A DNA stretch of 48,345 nucleotides from Leeuwenhoekiella marinoflava DSM 3653 (GTDB taxonomy: Bacteria; Bacteroidota; Bacteroidia; Flavobacteriales; Flavobacteriaceae). Every line of letters starts with the position of its first letter. The first letter of the stretch is position 1. The position numbers and the translations under genes are program-made. Shown piece after piece: positions 7,915 to 17,106 of the stretch. The DNA lies in contig NZ_FQUN01000029.1 of NCBI RefSeq assembly GCF_900129005.1, positions 1 to 48,345 of the forward strand, written 5' to 3'. The notes beneath the pieces were generated by a model. The model was not told the DNA's origin. It saw nothing but the letters and a program-made list of their open reading frames with translations, and made no database searches.

Positions 7915-9242
7915 TGGCCGATACTGCAACACATATAAAAGAACCACAGGATTCAAAAAAAGTTTCGATTGCTATTATAGCCGGAATGTTTTTTATACTG
8001 GGATTTGTAACCTGGATAAATGGGGCGCTTATTCCATTTATGAAGGCTATTAATGAACTTACCGACCAGCAGTCGTATCTTGTTGCATCTGCATCTTACA
8101 TCTCGTTTGTGGTGATGGCGCTTCCGGCATCTGCCATATTAAAACGAATAGGCTACTGCAAAGGGATGTCACTGGGTTTATTTATTATGGGGTTAGGGGC
8201 ATTGGTTTTTGTGCCGGCCGCAGAAGCACGTACATATTCTTATTTTCTCATAGGAATATTTATTCAGGGAGCAGGAATGACGTTGTTACAAACAGCGGTA
8301 AATCCTTATATCACCATTTTGGGTCCTATTAAGAGTGCTGCAAAACGCATTGCAATTATGGGGATTTCTAATAAAGTTGCCGGAGCTCTGGGATCCCTGA
8401 TATTTGGTGCTTTATTACTTTCGGGGATTGAAGCAACTCAAGATAAAATCAAGCTTGTTGAAACTAGTGAGAAAAATATATTACTAGATCAAATGGCAGA
8501 TAGCGTGGTATGGCCCTATATTATTATGGCTATATGCCTGTTTATTTTTGCACTGCTTATACGTAAAGCACCATTACCCGAGCTAGAAGCTACCGAATCT
8601 GATGAACCGGGAGCAGAAGTTTCAAAAAAAACGGTACTTCATTATCCGCATTTGCTATTTGGGGTTTTAGCACTTTTTGTTTACGTAGGTGTTGAGGTTA
8701 TTGCTGGTGATAGTATCATTTCTTACGGTTTGGCACAGGGGTTTCCTGCAGAACAATCTAAGTTTTTTACCTCTTATACGTTGCTTGCAATGGTTTGCTC
8801 TTATGCATTAGGAATATTTTTAATACCTAAGTACATAGAGCAACGCAACGCATTAATTATAAGTGCCACATTAGGTATTGTTTTAAGTGTGTTAATCATC
8901 AATACCACAGGATTTACTTCGGTATTACTAATCGCGGCATTAGGTATTGCAAATGCAATGGTATGGCCTGCAATATGGCCTTTATCGCTTAGTAATCTAG
9001 GAAAACATACAAAAACAGGTTCTGCATTGCTGGTAATGGGTATTTCTGGTGGTGCGTTAATTCCACCTTTATATGGTAGACTTGTAGATGTTAATAAAGC
9101 AGATTTAATACAAGAAGGAACTACCGCTGCAGTTGCTGCGGGAGAAGCAGCAAACTCAGGTTACATCTTATTAATCCCTTGTTACCTTATTATCTTATTA
9201 TTTGCAATTTGGGGATGTCGCATAAAAAGTTGGTCAAAATAA
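7914..9242 (+). CDS. nagP: FHS-family sugar:H+ symporter (GlcNAc/GalNAc permease type)
   Basis: This 442-residue major facilitator protein has about 12 membrane segments. It shows features of the fucose/galactose/glucose symporter family: the first segment FFILGFVTWINGALIPFMK, the QTAVNPYITILGP loop and the MGISGGALIPP segment. Relatives encoded next to amino-sugar genes (NagP) import N-acetylhexosamines. It would bring the GalNAc liberated in the periplasm across the inner membrane to the NahK-like kinase. The substrate assignment comes from the operon. Confidence 0.85.
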   Translation: MADTATHIKEPQDSKKVSIAIIAGMFFILGFVTWINGALIPFMKAINELTDQQSYLVASASYISFVVMALPASAILKRIGYCKGMSLGLFIMGLGALVFVPAAEARTYSYFLIGIFIQGAGMTLLQTAVNPYITILGPIKSAAKRIAIMGISNKVAGALGSLIFGALLLSGIEATQDKIKLVETSEKNILLDQMADSVVWPYIIMAICLFIFALLIRKAPLPELEATESDEPGAEVSKKTVLHYPHLLFGVLALFVYVGVEVIAGDSIISYGLAQGFPAEQSKFFTSYTLLAMVCSYALGIFLIPKYIEQRNALIISATLGIVLSVLIINTTGFTSVLLIAALGIANAMVWPAIWPLSLSNLGKHTKTGSALLVMGISGGALIPPLYGRLVDVNKADLIQEGTTAAVAAGEAANSGYILLIPCYLIILLFAIWGCRIKSWSK

Positions 9243-9264
9243 AAACAATAAAAAGAAAACAAGA

Positions 9265-11193
9265 ATGTTTACTAGTACAATAGACACTGCTACCGAATTT
9301 GAAAAACGTTTTGAGAAAATCAATACTCATGTTTTTGATAATTCCGCGAATGCGTCAAAAGCAGTAGCTCAACAAATAGCTGCACTTATTAAAGAAAAGC
9401 AAAGCCAAAATAAAACTTGTGTATTAGGATTAGCAACGGGCTCATCGCCTAAGAGCTTGTATGCAGAACTGGTGCGATTACATCGGGAAGAGCAGTTGAG
9501 CTTTAAAAATGTAATCACTTTCAATCTGGATGAGTATTACCCAATGAAGGCAGAATCGATACACAGTTATGTACGATTTATGAATGAGCAGCTTTTTGAT
9601 CATATAGATATTTTAAAAGAAAATATTCATATACCCGATGGAACGCTTGCAAAAAATGAGATTGCTGGTTTTTGTACTCAATATGAGGATCAAATCGAAA
9701 AAACAGGAGGGATTGATTTACAAATCTTAGGAATAGGAGGTAATGGTCATATAGGCTTTAACGAATCTGGATCTTTGCAAAATTCTAAAACACGACTGGT
9801 AGCACTAGACCACAGTACCCGTATTGCTGCAAGTAAAGAGTTTGAAGGTTTAAAAAACACACCCCGTACGGCAATTACACTTGGCGTTCATAAAATAATG
9901 GAAGCTAAGCGGGTTATTCTTTTAGCCTGGGGCGAAAGTAAATCTGCAATTATTGCAAAAGCAGTAGAAGAAGGACTTACTAATCTTGTGCCGGCATCTT
10001 TTTTACAAGAGCATCAACACGTAGATTTTATATTGGATAAAGAGGCTGCGTCTAAACTTACCCGTATTAACAAACCGTGGTTAGTAGAAGAAGTAAATTG
10101 GACCGATAAACTGATTAGTAAAGCGGTTTTAGATTTGGCCATAAGCTTAGAAAAACCCATTCTAATGCTTACCGATGCAGATTATATTGAGAACGGAATG
10201 AGCGATTTGCTGGCACAAATGGGCCCGGCATACGATATCAACATACGCATATTTAATAAACTACAAAATACGATTACGGGCTGGCCGGGAGGAAAACCGG
10301 GTGCAGATGATAGCAAGCGACCAGAGCGAGCACTGCCAGCTAAAAAACGCGTGTTAATTTTTAGTCCGCATCCTGATGACGACATCATAAGTATGGGGGG
10401 CACGTTTAAGCGATTACACGAGCAGGGACATGAAGTACATGTGGCTTACCAAACATCAGGAAATATAGCAGTAGCCGATGATGAGGCGATACGTTTTGCA
10501 AAATTCATTACAGATTATAATGAGGCATTTGGTATTTCTTGTGACGAAGCTCAAAGTATTTATAATAAGAGTTTTGATTTTCTAAAAACCAAAGAAATAG
10601 GAGGGATAGACATTCCCGAACTTCGAAAAATTAAAGGGATTATTCGTCGTGGAGAAGCTCGAGCTACCAGTCATTTTGTGGGCTTACCCGATATTCAGAT
10701 TCATTTTATGAATTTGCCGTTTTACGAAACAGGTGCAATTGAAAAAAATCCATTGGGTGCTGAAGATATAGCGCTTACAATAGATCTTATAGAGCAAATT
10801 AAGCCACATCAAATTTACGCAGCTGGAGATCTTGCAGATCCGCATGGAACGCATAAAGTGTGTCTTGATGCTGTTTTTGAGGCTTTAAAACAAATCAAAC
10901 ATAAAGATTTTATGAAAGACTGCTGGTTGTGGTTATACCGCGGTGCTTGGCAAGAATGGGGTATCGACGAGATTGATATGGCGGTACCTATGGGACCAGA
11001 TCAGGTAATAGAAAAGCGTTTTGGAATATTTAAGCACCAGTCCCAAAAAGACGGAGTTGTTTTTCAAGGGTCAGACAGTAGAGAGTTTTGGCAACGTGCA
11101 GAAGATCGTAACCGCGAGACCGCAGAGTTGTATGATAAGCTCGGACTTGCGCATTATGCAGCAATGGAAGCTTTTGTAAAATGGGAATATTAA
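9265..11193 (+). CDS. nagB: Glucosamine-6-phosphate deaminase fused to a PIG-L deacetylase domain
   Basis: The N-terminal part (residues 1 to about 290) is a NagB isomerase-deaminase, with GLATGSSP, FNLDEYYP and GIGGNGHIGFNE. It converts glucosamine-6-phosphate to fructose-6-phosphate and ammonia. A linker follows, then a PIG-L/LmbE N-acetylglucosaminyl deacetylase-like domain with the zinc motif HPDDD at residues 369-373 and a later DPHGTHK. Total length is 642 residues, against about 260-270 for single-domain NagB. Similar fusions occur in other Bacteroidota. No separate NagA is present here, so the fused domain may remove the acetyl group from GlcNAc-6-phosphate. That role is inference. 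Confidence 0.92.
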   Translation: MFTSTIDTATEFEKRFEKINTHVFDNSANASKAVAQQIAALIKEKQSQNKTCVLGLATGSSPKSLYAELVRLHREEQLSFKNVITFNLDEYYPMKAESIHSYVRFMNEQLFDHIDILKENIHIPDGTLAKNEIAGFCTQYEDQIEKTGGIDLQILGIGGNGHIGFNESGSLQNSKTRLVALDHSTRIAASKEFEGLKNTPRTAITLGVHKIMEAKRVILLAWGESKSAIIAKAVEEGLTNLVPASFLQEHQHVDFILDKEAASKLTRINKPWLVEEVNWTDKLISKAVLDLAISLEKPILMLTDADYIENGMSDLLAQMGPAYDINIRIFNKLQNTITGWPGGKPGADDSKRPERALPAKKRVLIFSPHPDDDIISMGGTFKRLHEQGHEVHVAYQTSGNIAVADDEAIRFAKFITDYNEAFGISCDEAQSIYNKSFDFLKTKEIGGIDIPELRKIKGIIRRGEARATSHFVGLPDIQIHFMNLPFYETGAIEKNPLGAEDIALTIDLIEQIKPHQIYAAGDLADPHGTHKVCLDAVFEALKQIKHKDFMKDCWLWLYRGAWQEWGIDEIDMAVPMGPDQVIEKRFGIFKHQSQKDGVVFQGSDSREFWQRAEDRNRETAELYDKLGLAHYAAMEAFVKWEY

Positions 11194-11203
11194 TAGAATA
11201 ACA

Positions 11204-12589
11204 ATGACATTAATAAAATCAATATCGGGAATACGAGGTACAATAGGTGGTGCTACAGGTGATAACTTAACACCTTTAGACACTGTAAAATTTGCAGCAG
11301 CTTACGGTACCTGGTTAAAAGCTGAGAATACAAACCAAAAAATAAAAATAGTAATAGGTCGTGATGCCCGTTTGTCTGGTAGTATGGTAAGCGGATTAAT
11401 CAGCAACACATTACTAGGGCTGGGAATAGATGTGATAGATTTAGAACTATCTACCACACCTACAGTAGAACTAGCGGTCGTAAGAGAAGCGGTACATGGG
11501 GGAATAATTGTAACCGCAAGTCATAATCCCAAACAATGGAATGCCTTAAAATTACTTAATCATAAAGGCGAATTTTTAAATGCTGAAGAAGGAAGTAAAA
11601 TTATAGCACTCGCTGAGAAAGAGGCTTACGATTTTGCTGAAGTAGATGATTTGGGAAGTTATTCTGTAAATACGAATGCAATTGAGGCGCATATCGATGA
11701 AGTATTGGCATTAGAACACGTTGCAGTTGAAGCAATAAAAGCCAAAGGTTTTAAGGTTGTGGTCGATGCTGTAAATTCTACGGGAGGAATCGCTATCCCT
11801 GCGTTATTAGACCGATTAGGCGTGACCTGTATACCATTATACTGTGAGCCTACGGGACATTTCCCACATAATCCTGAGCCCCTGGCAGAACATTTAACAG
11901 CTATTTCTAAACGTGTAGTTGAGGAGCAGGCAGATTTAGGATTTGTGGTAGATCCAGATGTAGATAGGTTGGCTATTGTAAATGAAGACGGGACTATGTT
12001 TGGGGAAGAATATACACTCGTAGCTTGTGCTGATTATATTTTAGGTAAAACACCGGGAACTACAGTATCTAATTTGTCTTCAACACGCGTACTTAATGAT
12101 GTAACTGTAGGCTATGACCAAGCTTATTTTGCCAGCGCAGTAGGTGAAGTAAATGTGGTTACCAAGATGAAAGAAGTAGAAGCGGTAATAGGTGGAGAGG
12201 GGAATGGAGGTATTATTTACCCCGAATCACATTATGGACGTGATGCTTTGGTAGGTATTGCTCTGTTTTTATCGCATCTCGCCGAAACCGGAAAAAGCTG
12301 TAAAGAATTACGTAATTCTTATCCTGCATTTTTTATAGCCAAAGAGAAATTAGAGTTACCTGCAGCTACAGATATTGATGCATTATTAATGCAGATACAA
12401 AAGGTCTATGCCAACGAAGAAGTTAATACAATCGACGGGACTAAAATAATCTTTAAAAATAAAGAGTGGGTGCATATGCGTAAATCCAATACAGAACCTA
12501 TTGTACGCATTTATGCAGAGAGTGCTTCACCAAAACAAGCAGAAGAACTTGCTCAATTGATGATAAAAATGATAACAGATTTAATTTAA
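11204..12589 (+). CDS. glmM: Phosphoglucosamine mutase / phosphohexomutase
   Basis: This alpha-D-phosphohexomutase has all four family loops: the phosphoserine loop TASHNP with Ser106, the metal loop DPDVDRLA, the sugar-binding GGEGNGG and the phosphate-binding RKSNTEPIVRIYAES. The 461-residue length is normal. In the pathway it would turn GlcNAc-1-phosphate into GlcNAc-6-phosphate for the neighbouring NagB-PIG-L protein. It begins 10 bp after that gene. It could be a PUL-dedicated copy separate from a housekeeping GlmM needed for cell-wall synthesis. The glmM symbol reflects family, not proven substrate. Confidence 0.9.
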   Translation: MTLIKSISGIRGTIGGATGDNLTPLDTVKFAAAYGTWLKAENTNQKIKIVIGRDARLSGSMVSGLISNTLLGLGIDVIDLELSTTPTVELAVVREAVHGGIIVTASHNPKQWNALKLLNHKGEFLNAEEGSKIIALAEKEAYDFAEVDDLGSYSVNTNAIEAHIDEVLALEHVAVEAIKAKGFKVVVDAVNSTGGIAIPALLDRLGVTCIPLYCEPTGHFPHNPEPLAEHLTAISKRVVEEQADLGFVVDPDVDRLAIVNEDGTMFGEEYTLVACADYILGKTPGTTVSNLSSTRVLNDVTVGYDQAYFASAVGEVNVVTKMKEVEAVIGGEGNGGIIYPESHYGRDALVGIALFLSHLAETGKSCKELRNSYPAFFIAKEKLELPAATDIDALLMQIQKVYANEEVNTIDGTKIIFKNKEWVHMRKSNTEPIVRIYAESASPKQAEELAQLMIKMITDLI

Positions 12590-12610
12590 AAAGCTACCAC
12601 ATTGCAAAAT

Positions 12611-13678
12611 ATGCGCTTCTATATATCACGTTTACTGGCTTTACTTCTTTTGATAAGCACGGCTATATATATGACCGCATATACAGAACCGTTATTTTTT
12701 AATGATAAAGTTGATAAAGCCATTATAAAAGCTTTTATAAAAGATTCTATTCCCGTGGAAATTGATCTTATTTATGATAATGACTCTTTGCCCGATCAAT
12801 ATTATAGTTATATCGAGACCCCAGTCTGTGAAAAAGGAATTTGTTACGATCTTAAAGTACATTTGTATTGGGATTTATTAGGAAACTTTGTTAACTATAA
12901 AGAGGTAGCTTCAGATCCTTTTACAAAATACGAGCACGAGCTTTTTACTGCTGAAGATCACAGTAAACTCCGTAAGATTTTAGCAGATAAAACTTCGCCA
13001 CTTGCCAATTATAATCCGGAAGATTTAGTCGATAAGAGTAAAACCTTATATTCTCCATTAATAGATGCTGTGGTAGGGGCAACCTATCCTGCTTTAAAAA
13101 GTAGTGTGGTGCCGGGAGCAGTTTATAGTACACATACCTTATGGAATATTGTAAACGGTACTTTGGCAGATAAAATTAAAGCTTATACTATAGCACATAG
13201 TAATGAAGCTGTTTTATTAAAAATGGCACATTCTTCTAGTAAAGATTTACAACTTTATGCATTGCGTAATCTTGATACAGCTAGTACCAGTTACCCTAAA
13301 GTTTTAATACAACTTGTAAAAGATGGTATAGATTACGTTCCTTATTTCGCAATTGCGAAAATCACTCAAGAAATGTGGCTAGATGCATCCCTACAAAATG
13401 AACTTATAAGCTTGCTTGCAACTACTGATTTTGAAATGCAAAATGAAATATTAAACGGGTTGAGTGCTACACAGCTGAGTGCTTCAAATACTGCTGTTTT
13501 ATTAGATCAATACATTAGTTTAGAAGAGAGTCAGTATAAAAAATTAACCTCAATTCTAAAAAATAATATTGCCCATTTCAGCCATAAAGAGATAAAAACA
13601 TTACAAAAAATAGCTGCAGAAACTAACAATACGTTTGCTCATTTTGCTAACGAATTATTAAAAAGTAAAACTGAATAA
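12611..13678 (+). CDS. Secreted protein of unknown function
   Basis: I do not recognise this 355-residue protein. It starts with an export signal or membrane anchor (FYISRLLALLLLISTAIYM). An in-frame TTG at 12602 could add three residues, but the ATG at 12611 gives the better signal. The first half contains a CEKGICYDLKVHLYWDL segment with a close Cys pair and a segment DAVVGATYPALKSSVVPG, faintly like the DxxSGAT flavin-attachment motif of FMN-binding domains although the serine is a valine. The second half is helical and reads like degenerate HEAT-type repeats (SSKDLQLYALRNLD). It lies 19 bp before the Tat-exported FAD oxidoreductase. A redox partner role is speculation. Confidence 0.8.
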   Translation: MRFYISRLLALLLLISTAIYMTAYTEPLFFNDKVDKAIIKAFIKDSIPVEIDLIYDNDSLPDQYYSYIETPVCEKGICYDLKVHLYWDLLGNFVNYKEVASDPFTKYEHELFTAEDHSKLRKILADKTSPLANYNPEDLVDKSKTLYSPLIDAVVGATYPALKSSVVPGAVYSTHTLWNIVNGTLADKIKAYTIAHSNEAVLLKMAHSSSKDLQLYALRNLDTASTSYPKVLIQLVKDGIDYVPYFAIAKITQEMWLDASLQNELISLLATTDFEMQNEILNGLSATQLSASNTAVLLDQYISLEESQYKKLTSILKNNIAHFSHKEIKTLQKIAAETNNTFAHFANELLKSKTE

Positions 13679-13697
13679 ACGCCTTAAAAATAACAGT

Positions 13698-15644
13698 ATG
13701 AATAAGAGAAGAGGGTTTTTAAAAACATTAGGTATAGGGTCAGGAGCCGTTGCTCTGGGAGGTCCTATAAGTACTTTATTTGCTGCAAATAACAGCGAGT
13801 TCTCCTTTGATGGGGATAACAATACGATTAATAGAGGTGAATTTCTTTTAAAAACGGAAGCTTATGCTAAAGTTACTTACAACGTAGATGTTTGTGTCGT
13901 AGGCGGTGGAATGTCTGGTATTTGTGCAGCATTGGCCGCAGCGCGTAACGGTCAAAAAGTACTTTTAATGCAAGATCGTTCACGACTGGGAGGTAATGCC
14001 AGTAGTGAGATAAGAATGCATATTTCTGGAGCTAGTCAGCTTAAACAAGTATGGCGAGAAACAGGTATTCTTGAAGAGCTGGTTTTAACAGAAGCGGTAA
14101 CAAATCCTCAGCGTTCTTATGAAATGTGGGACTTTGTATTGTATGATAAAATAGTTTCTGAACCTAATATAACCCTACTGTTAGATACAGCATTTTACGA
14201 TGCAGAAGTAAGTAATAATACCATTAAGAAAATATGGGGAATCTGTTCTCCTACCGAAGAAATTTCAGAAATTACCGCTACCTATTTTACAGACTGTACG
14301 GGTGATGGTTCACTTGCTGCAAAAACCGGAGCAAAGTGTATGCGGGGTCGCGAGGCAAAATCAACTTTTAATGAGTCATTGGCTGTAGATGTTGCAGATC
14401 AAAAAACAATGGGTAACAGTATACTGTTTATGGCACAACCTCATGAGGAAGAGATGCCTTATACACCACCCAGTTGGGCTCGTAAATACACCACTAAGGA
14501 TTTTGTACATCGTAATATAGGTTCTTATGAGTATGGGTACTGGTGGTTAGAACTTGGTGGAGCTATAGATATAATTAGTGACGGTCAGCAAAACAGGCAC
14601 GATTTACTGGCAACCTTGTTTGGTGTATGGGATTATATAAAAAATTCGGGTAATCATCCGGAGTCTGCAAACTGGGCATTATCATGGGTTGGTATGATTC
14701 CTGGTAAGCGCGAAAGTCGTCGTATTGTAGGTCCTTATATTATGAAACAGCAAGACGTACAGGCAGCCACACTGTTTGAAGATCGAGTAGCTTATGGAGG
14801 ATGGCCACTTGATGATCATCCGCCGGGAGGAATGGATTCTACAGGTGATGTACCTTATGTTTCTATCCCTTTAAAAGAACCTTATTCGATACCATTTAGA
14901 TCACTTTTTAGTGCAAATATTGAGAATTTATTATTTGCAGGAAGAAACATTAGTGTATCTCACGTAGCCTTATCATCTACACGTGTTATGGCTACTTGTG
15001 CAACTTTAGGGCAGGCAGTAGGTACAGCAATGGCATATTGTTTAAACCATAAATTAACTCCGCATAGCTTAGCAACTACTGCAGAGGAAATGTTTAAATT
15101 TCAGCAATTGCTACTTAAGCAAGATCAGGCAATTCTAGGAATACGTAATGAAGATGAAAATGATTTGGCTAAGAATGCTAAAGTAAAAAGCTCTTCTGAA
15201 ACTCAGGATGGTACTGCTTCAAAAATAATTGACGGGATAAACAGAGATATAGCAGATGGAAAAGTACATCAATGGCGTGCTTCGCTAGAAGGAGGCTCAC
15301 AGTGGATTGAACTGTCCTGGAAAAAGGCGGTAACGCTTAATCATATTCAGCTTACGTTTGACACAGGTCTTGATAGATTTTTACGCATGTCTCCACAAGA
15401 TTGGGTATATAATGATCAGGTGCGCGGTCCACAACCCGAAACGATTGCAAGCTATACCATAGAAGCAGAAACCAGCAACGGAGCTAAAAAAATTATAGAG
15501 GTAGAAAATAACTTTTTGCGTCTTGCTAGTCACACTTTTGATGACCTTAAGGTAAAGGCATTACGCATTACGGTAAGTAAAACTCATGGAGATAAACTAG
15601 CCAGATTATTTGAAGTGCGTTGCTACCGCGAAAACCAGATTTAA
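13698..15644 (+). CDS. Tat-exported FAD-dependent oxidoreductase with C-terminal sugar-binding-like domain
   Basis: A twin-arginine signal (NKRRGFLKTLG) begins the protein, so it is probably exported folded with its flavin. The FAD-binding motif VVGGGMSG (Gly69-Gly74) is followed by the DRSRLGGNASSEIRMHISGA segment of the FAD_oxidored family. Residues from about 495 onward look like an F5/8-type galactose-binding module (KIIDGINR, QWIELSW, ITVSKTH). Its place between the GalNAc pathway and the GH109 gene suggests oxidation of a sugar or modified residue in the periplasm. The exact reaction is not known. Confidence 0.85.
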   Translation: MNKRRGFLKTLGIGSGAVALGGPISTLFAANNSEFSFDGDNNTINRGEFLLKTEAYAKVTYNVDVCVVGGGMSGICAALAAARNGQKVLLMQDRSRLGGNASSEIRMHISGASQLKQVWRETGILEELVLTEAVTNPQRSYEMWDFVLYDKIVSEPNITLLLDTAFYDAEVSNNTIKKIWGICSPTEEISEITATYFTDCTGDGSLAAKTGAKCMRGREAKSTFNESLAVDVADQKTMGNSILFMAQPHEEEMPYTPPSWARKYTTKDFVHRNIGSYEYGYWWLELGGAIDIISDGQQNRHDLLATLFGVWDYIKNSGNHPESANWALSWVGMIPGKRESRRIVGPYIMKQQDVQAATLFEDRVAYGGWPLDDHPPGGMDSTGDVPYVSIPLKEPYSIPFRSLFSANIENLLFAGRNISVSHVALSSTRVMATCATLGQAVGTAMAYCLNHKLTPHSLATTAEEMFKFQQLLLKQDQAILGIRNEDENDLAKNAKVKSSSETQDGTASKIIDGINRDIADGKVHQWRASLEGGSQWIELSWKKAVTLNHIQLTFDTGLDRFLRMSPQDWVYNDQVRGPQPETIASYTIEAETSNGAKKIIEVENNFLRLASHTFDDLKVKALRITVSKTHGDKLARLFEVRCYRENQI

Positions 15645-15677
15645 TAAATATATAGTTAAAATATAAAGCCCTTTAAA

Positions 15678-17093
15678 ATGGAAAATAAACGAAGAAAATT
15701 CATGAAGTTAACCTCTATAGGTGCAGTAGGCCTAATGGGAGGAAATATATGGTCTGCAGAAGCTGATTTATCATTGCAAAATTCTAAAAGTTTAAACCCA
15801 GGTATTTCCTCTTTTAATATGTCTGGTTTTGCAGCACCTAAAATTGATGAGGTTCGTATAGGTTTTATAGGGCTGGGAATGCGTGGACCTGGAGCGGTAA
15901 AGCGCATGAGTTTAATAGAAGGAGTTTCTATAAAAGGCTTATGTGATTTGCGCGAAAAAAGTGTTTTAAAATCTAAAGAATTATTAAAAGATACCAAGCA
16001 CGAACCTGATCTATATTACGGCAGTGCCTATGCCTGGAAAGAAATGGTAGATCGCGATGATATAGATTTAATATACATCGCTACTCCCTGGGATTGGCAT
16101 ACTCCTATGGCTGTATATGCGATGGAAGCCGGTAAACATGTCGCTGTAGAAGTACCAGCTGCCAAAACAATCGATGAAGCCTGGGAACTGGTAGAAACTT
16201 CAGAGCGTACGCAAAAGCATTGTATGATGCTAGAAAACTGTTGCTATGATTTCTTTGAGTTACTAACGCTTAATATGGCGCGTCAAAACTATTTTGGCGA
16301 TATCATACACGGCGAAGGCGCATATATTCATAACCTGCTCGATCTTAATTTTGATAAAGAAAACGGGTATCAAAACATGTGGCGATTGGAAGAAAACGCT
16401 ACCCGTAATGGTAATTTATATCCTACACATGGTCTAGGACCTGTATGCCAGATTATGAATATAAATCGGGGTGATCAAATGGATTATCTAAACTCTTTGT
16501 CATCGGCAGATTTTGATATGCAGCAACGTGCTAAAAATCGCGCAAAAACAGATCCATTTTTTTCTGATTATGCCAATAAAAATTTTAGAGGCAATATGAA
16601 TACCACCCTCATAAAGACTAAAAAAGGAAGAAGTATTATGGTGCAACATGATGTGAGTTCGCCAAGGCCATACTCACGTATACATATAATTAGCGGTACA
16701 AAGGCATTCGCCCAAAAGTGGCCAACCCCGGGAAAAATTGCGGTAAACGACATCTGGCTTACCGATAAAGAAATGAGTGGAGTAGAAGATAAGTACACAC
16801 CCGAAATTGTAAAAAAAGTAGGAAAGCTAGCCAAAAAGATTGGAGGACACGGTGGTATGGATTTTATTATGGACTGGCGCCTTATAGATTGTCTTCGTAA
16901 TGGATTACCGCTCGATCAAGATGTATATGATGCTGCTTTATGGAGCGCTATAGCTCCCCTAAGTGAGTATAGTGTTGCAAATAGATCTAACTCTGTAGAT
17001 GTACCAGATTTTACACGAGGAAACTGGAAAACTAATGACCCTGTAGATATAGGCTTAAAAGGGGCTGGTAATACATCTGTAAATTATAAATAA
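15678..17093 (+). CDS. GH109 N-acetylgalactosaminidase-type NAD-dependent glycosidase, Tat-exported
   Basis: This Gfo/Idh/MocA-fold protein carries family GH109 hallmarks: a Tat signal (NKRRKFMKL), the NAD-binding IGFIGLGMRGPG, LYPTHGLGP with His251, SPRPYSRIH, and the GGHGG loop with His391. The GGHGG loop is reported to carry the catalytic acid/base in GH109, and members can hydrolyse alpha-GalNAc and in some cases beta-GalNAc through an NAD-dependent redox mechanism. Export through Tat fits an enzyme that folds around NAD. Next to a chondroitinase it probably releases GalNAc. Plain dehydrogenase activity remains an alternative. Confidence 0.88.
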   Translation: MENKRRKFMKLTSIGAVGLMGGNIWSAEADLSLQNSKSLNPGISSFNMSGFAAPKIDEVRIGFIGLGMRGPGAVKRMSLIEGVSIKGLCDLREKSVLKSKELLKDTKHEPDLYYGSAYAWKEMVDRDDIDLIYIATPWDWHTPMAVYAMEAGKHVAVEVPAAKTIDEAWELVETSERTQKHCMMLENCCYDFFELLTLNMARQNYFGDIIHGEGAYIHNLLDLNFDKENGYQNMWRLEENATRNGNLYPTHGLGPVCQIMNINRGDQMDYLNSLSSADFDMQQRAKNRAKTDPFFSDYANKNFRGNMNTTLIKTKKGRSIMVQHDVSSPRPYSRIHIISGTKAFAQKWPTPGKIAVNDIWLTDKEMSGVEDKYTPEIVKKVGKLAKKIGGHGGMDFIMDWRLIDCLRNGLPLDQDVYDAALWSAIAPLSEYSVANRSNSVDVPDFTRGNWKTNDPVDIGLKGAGNTSVNYK

Positions 17094-17106
17094 CAACTTA
17101 TTTTAT

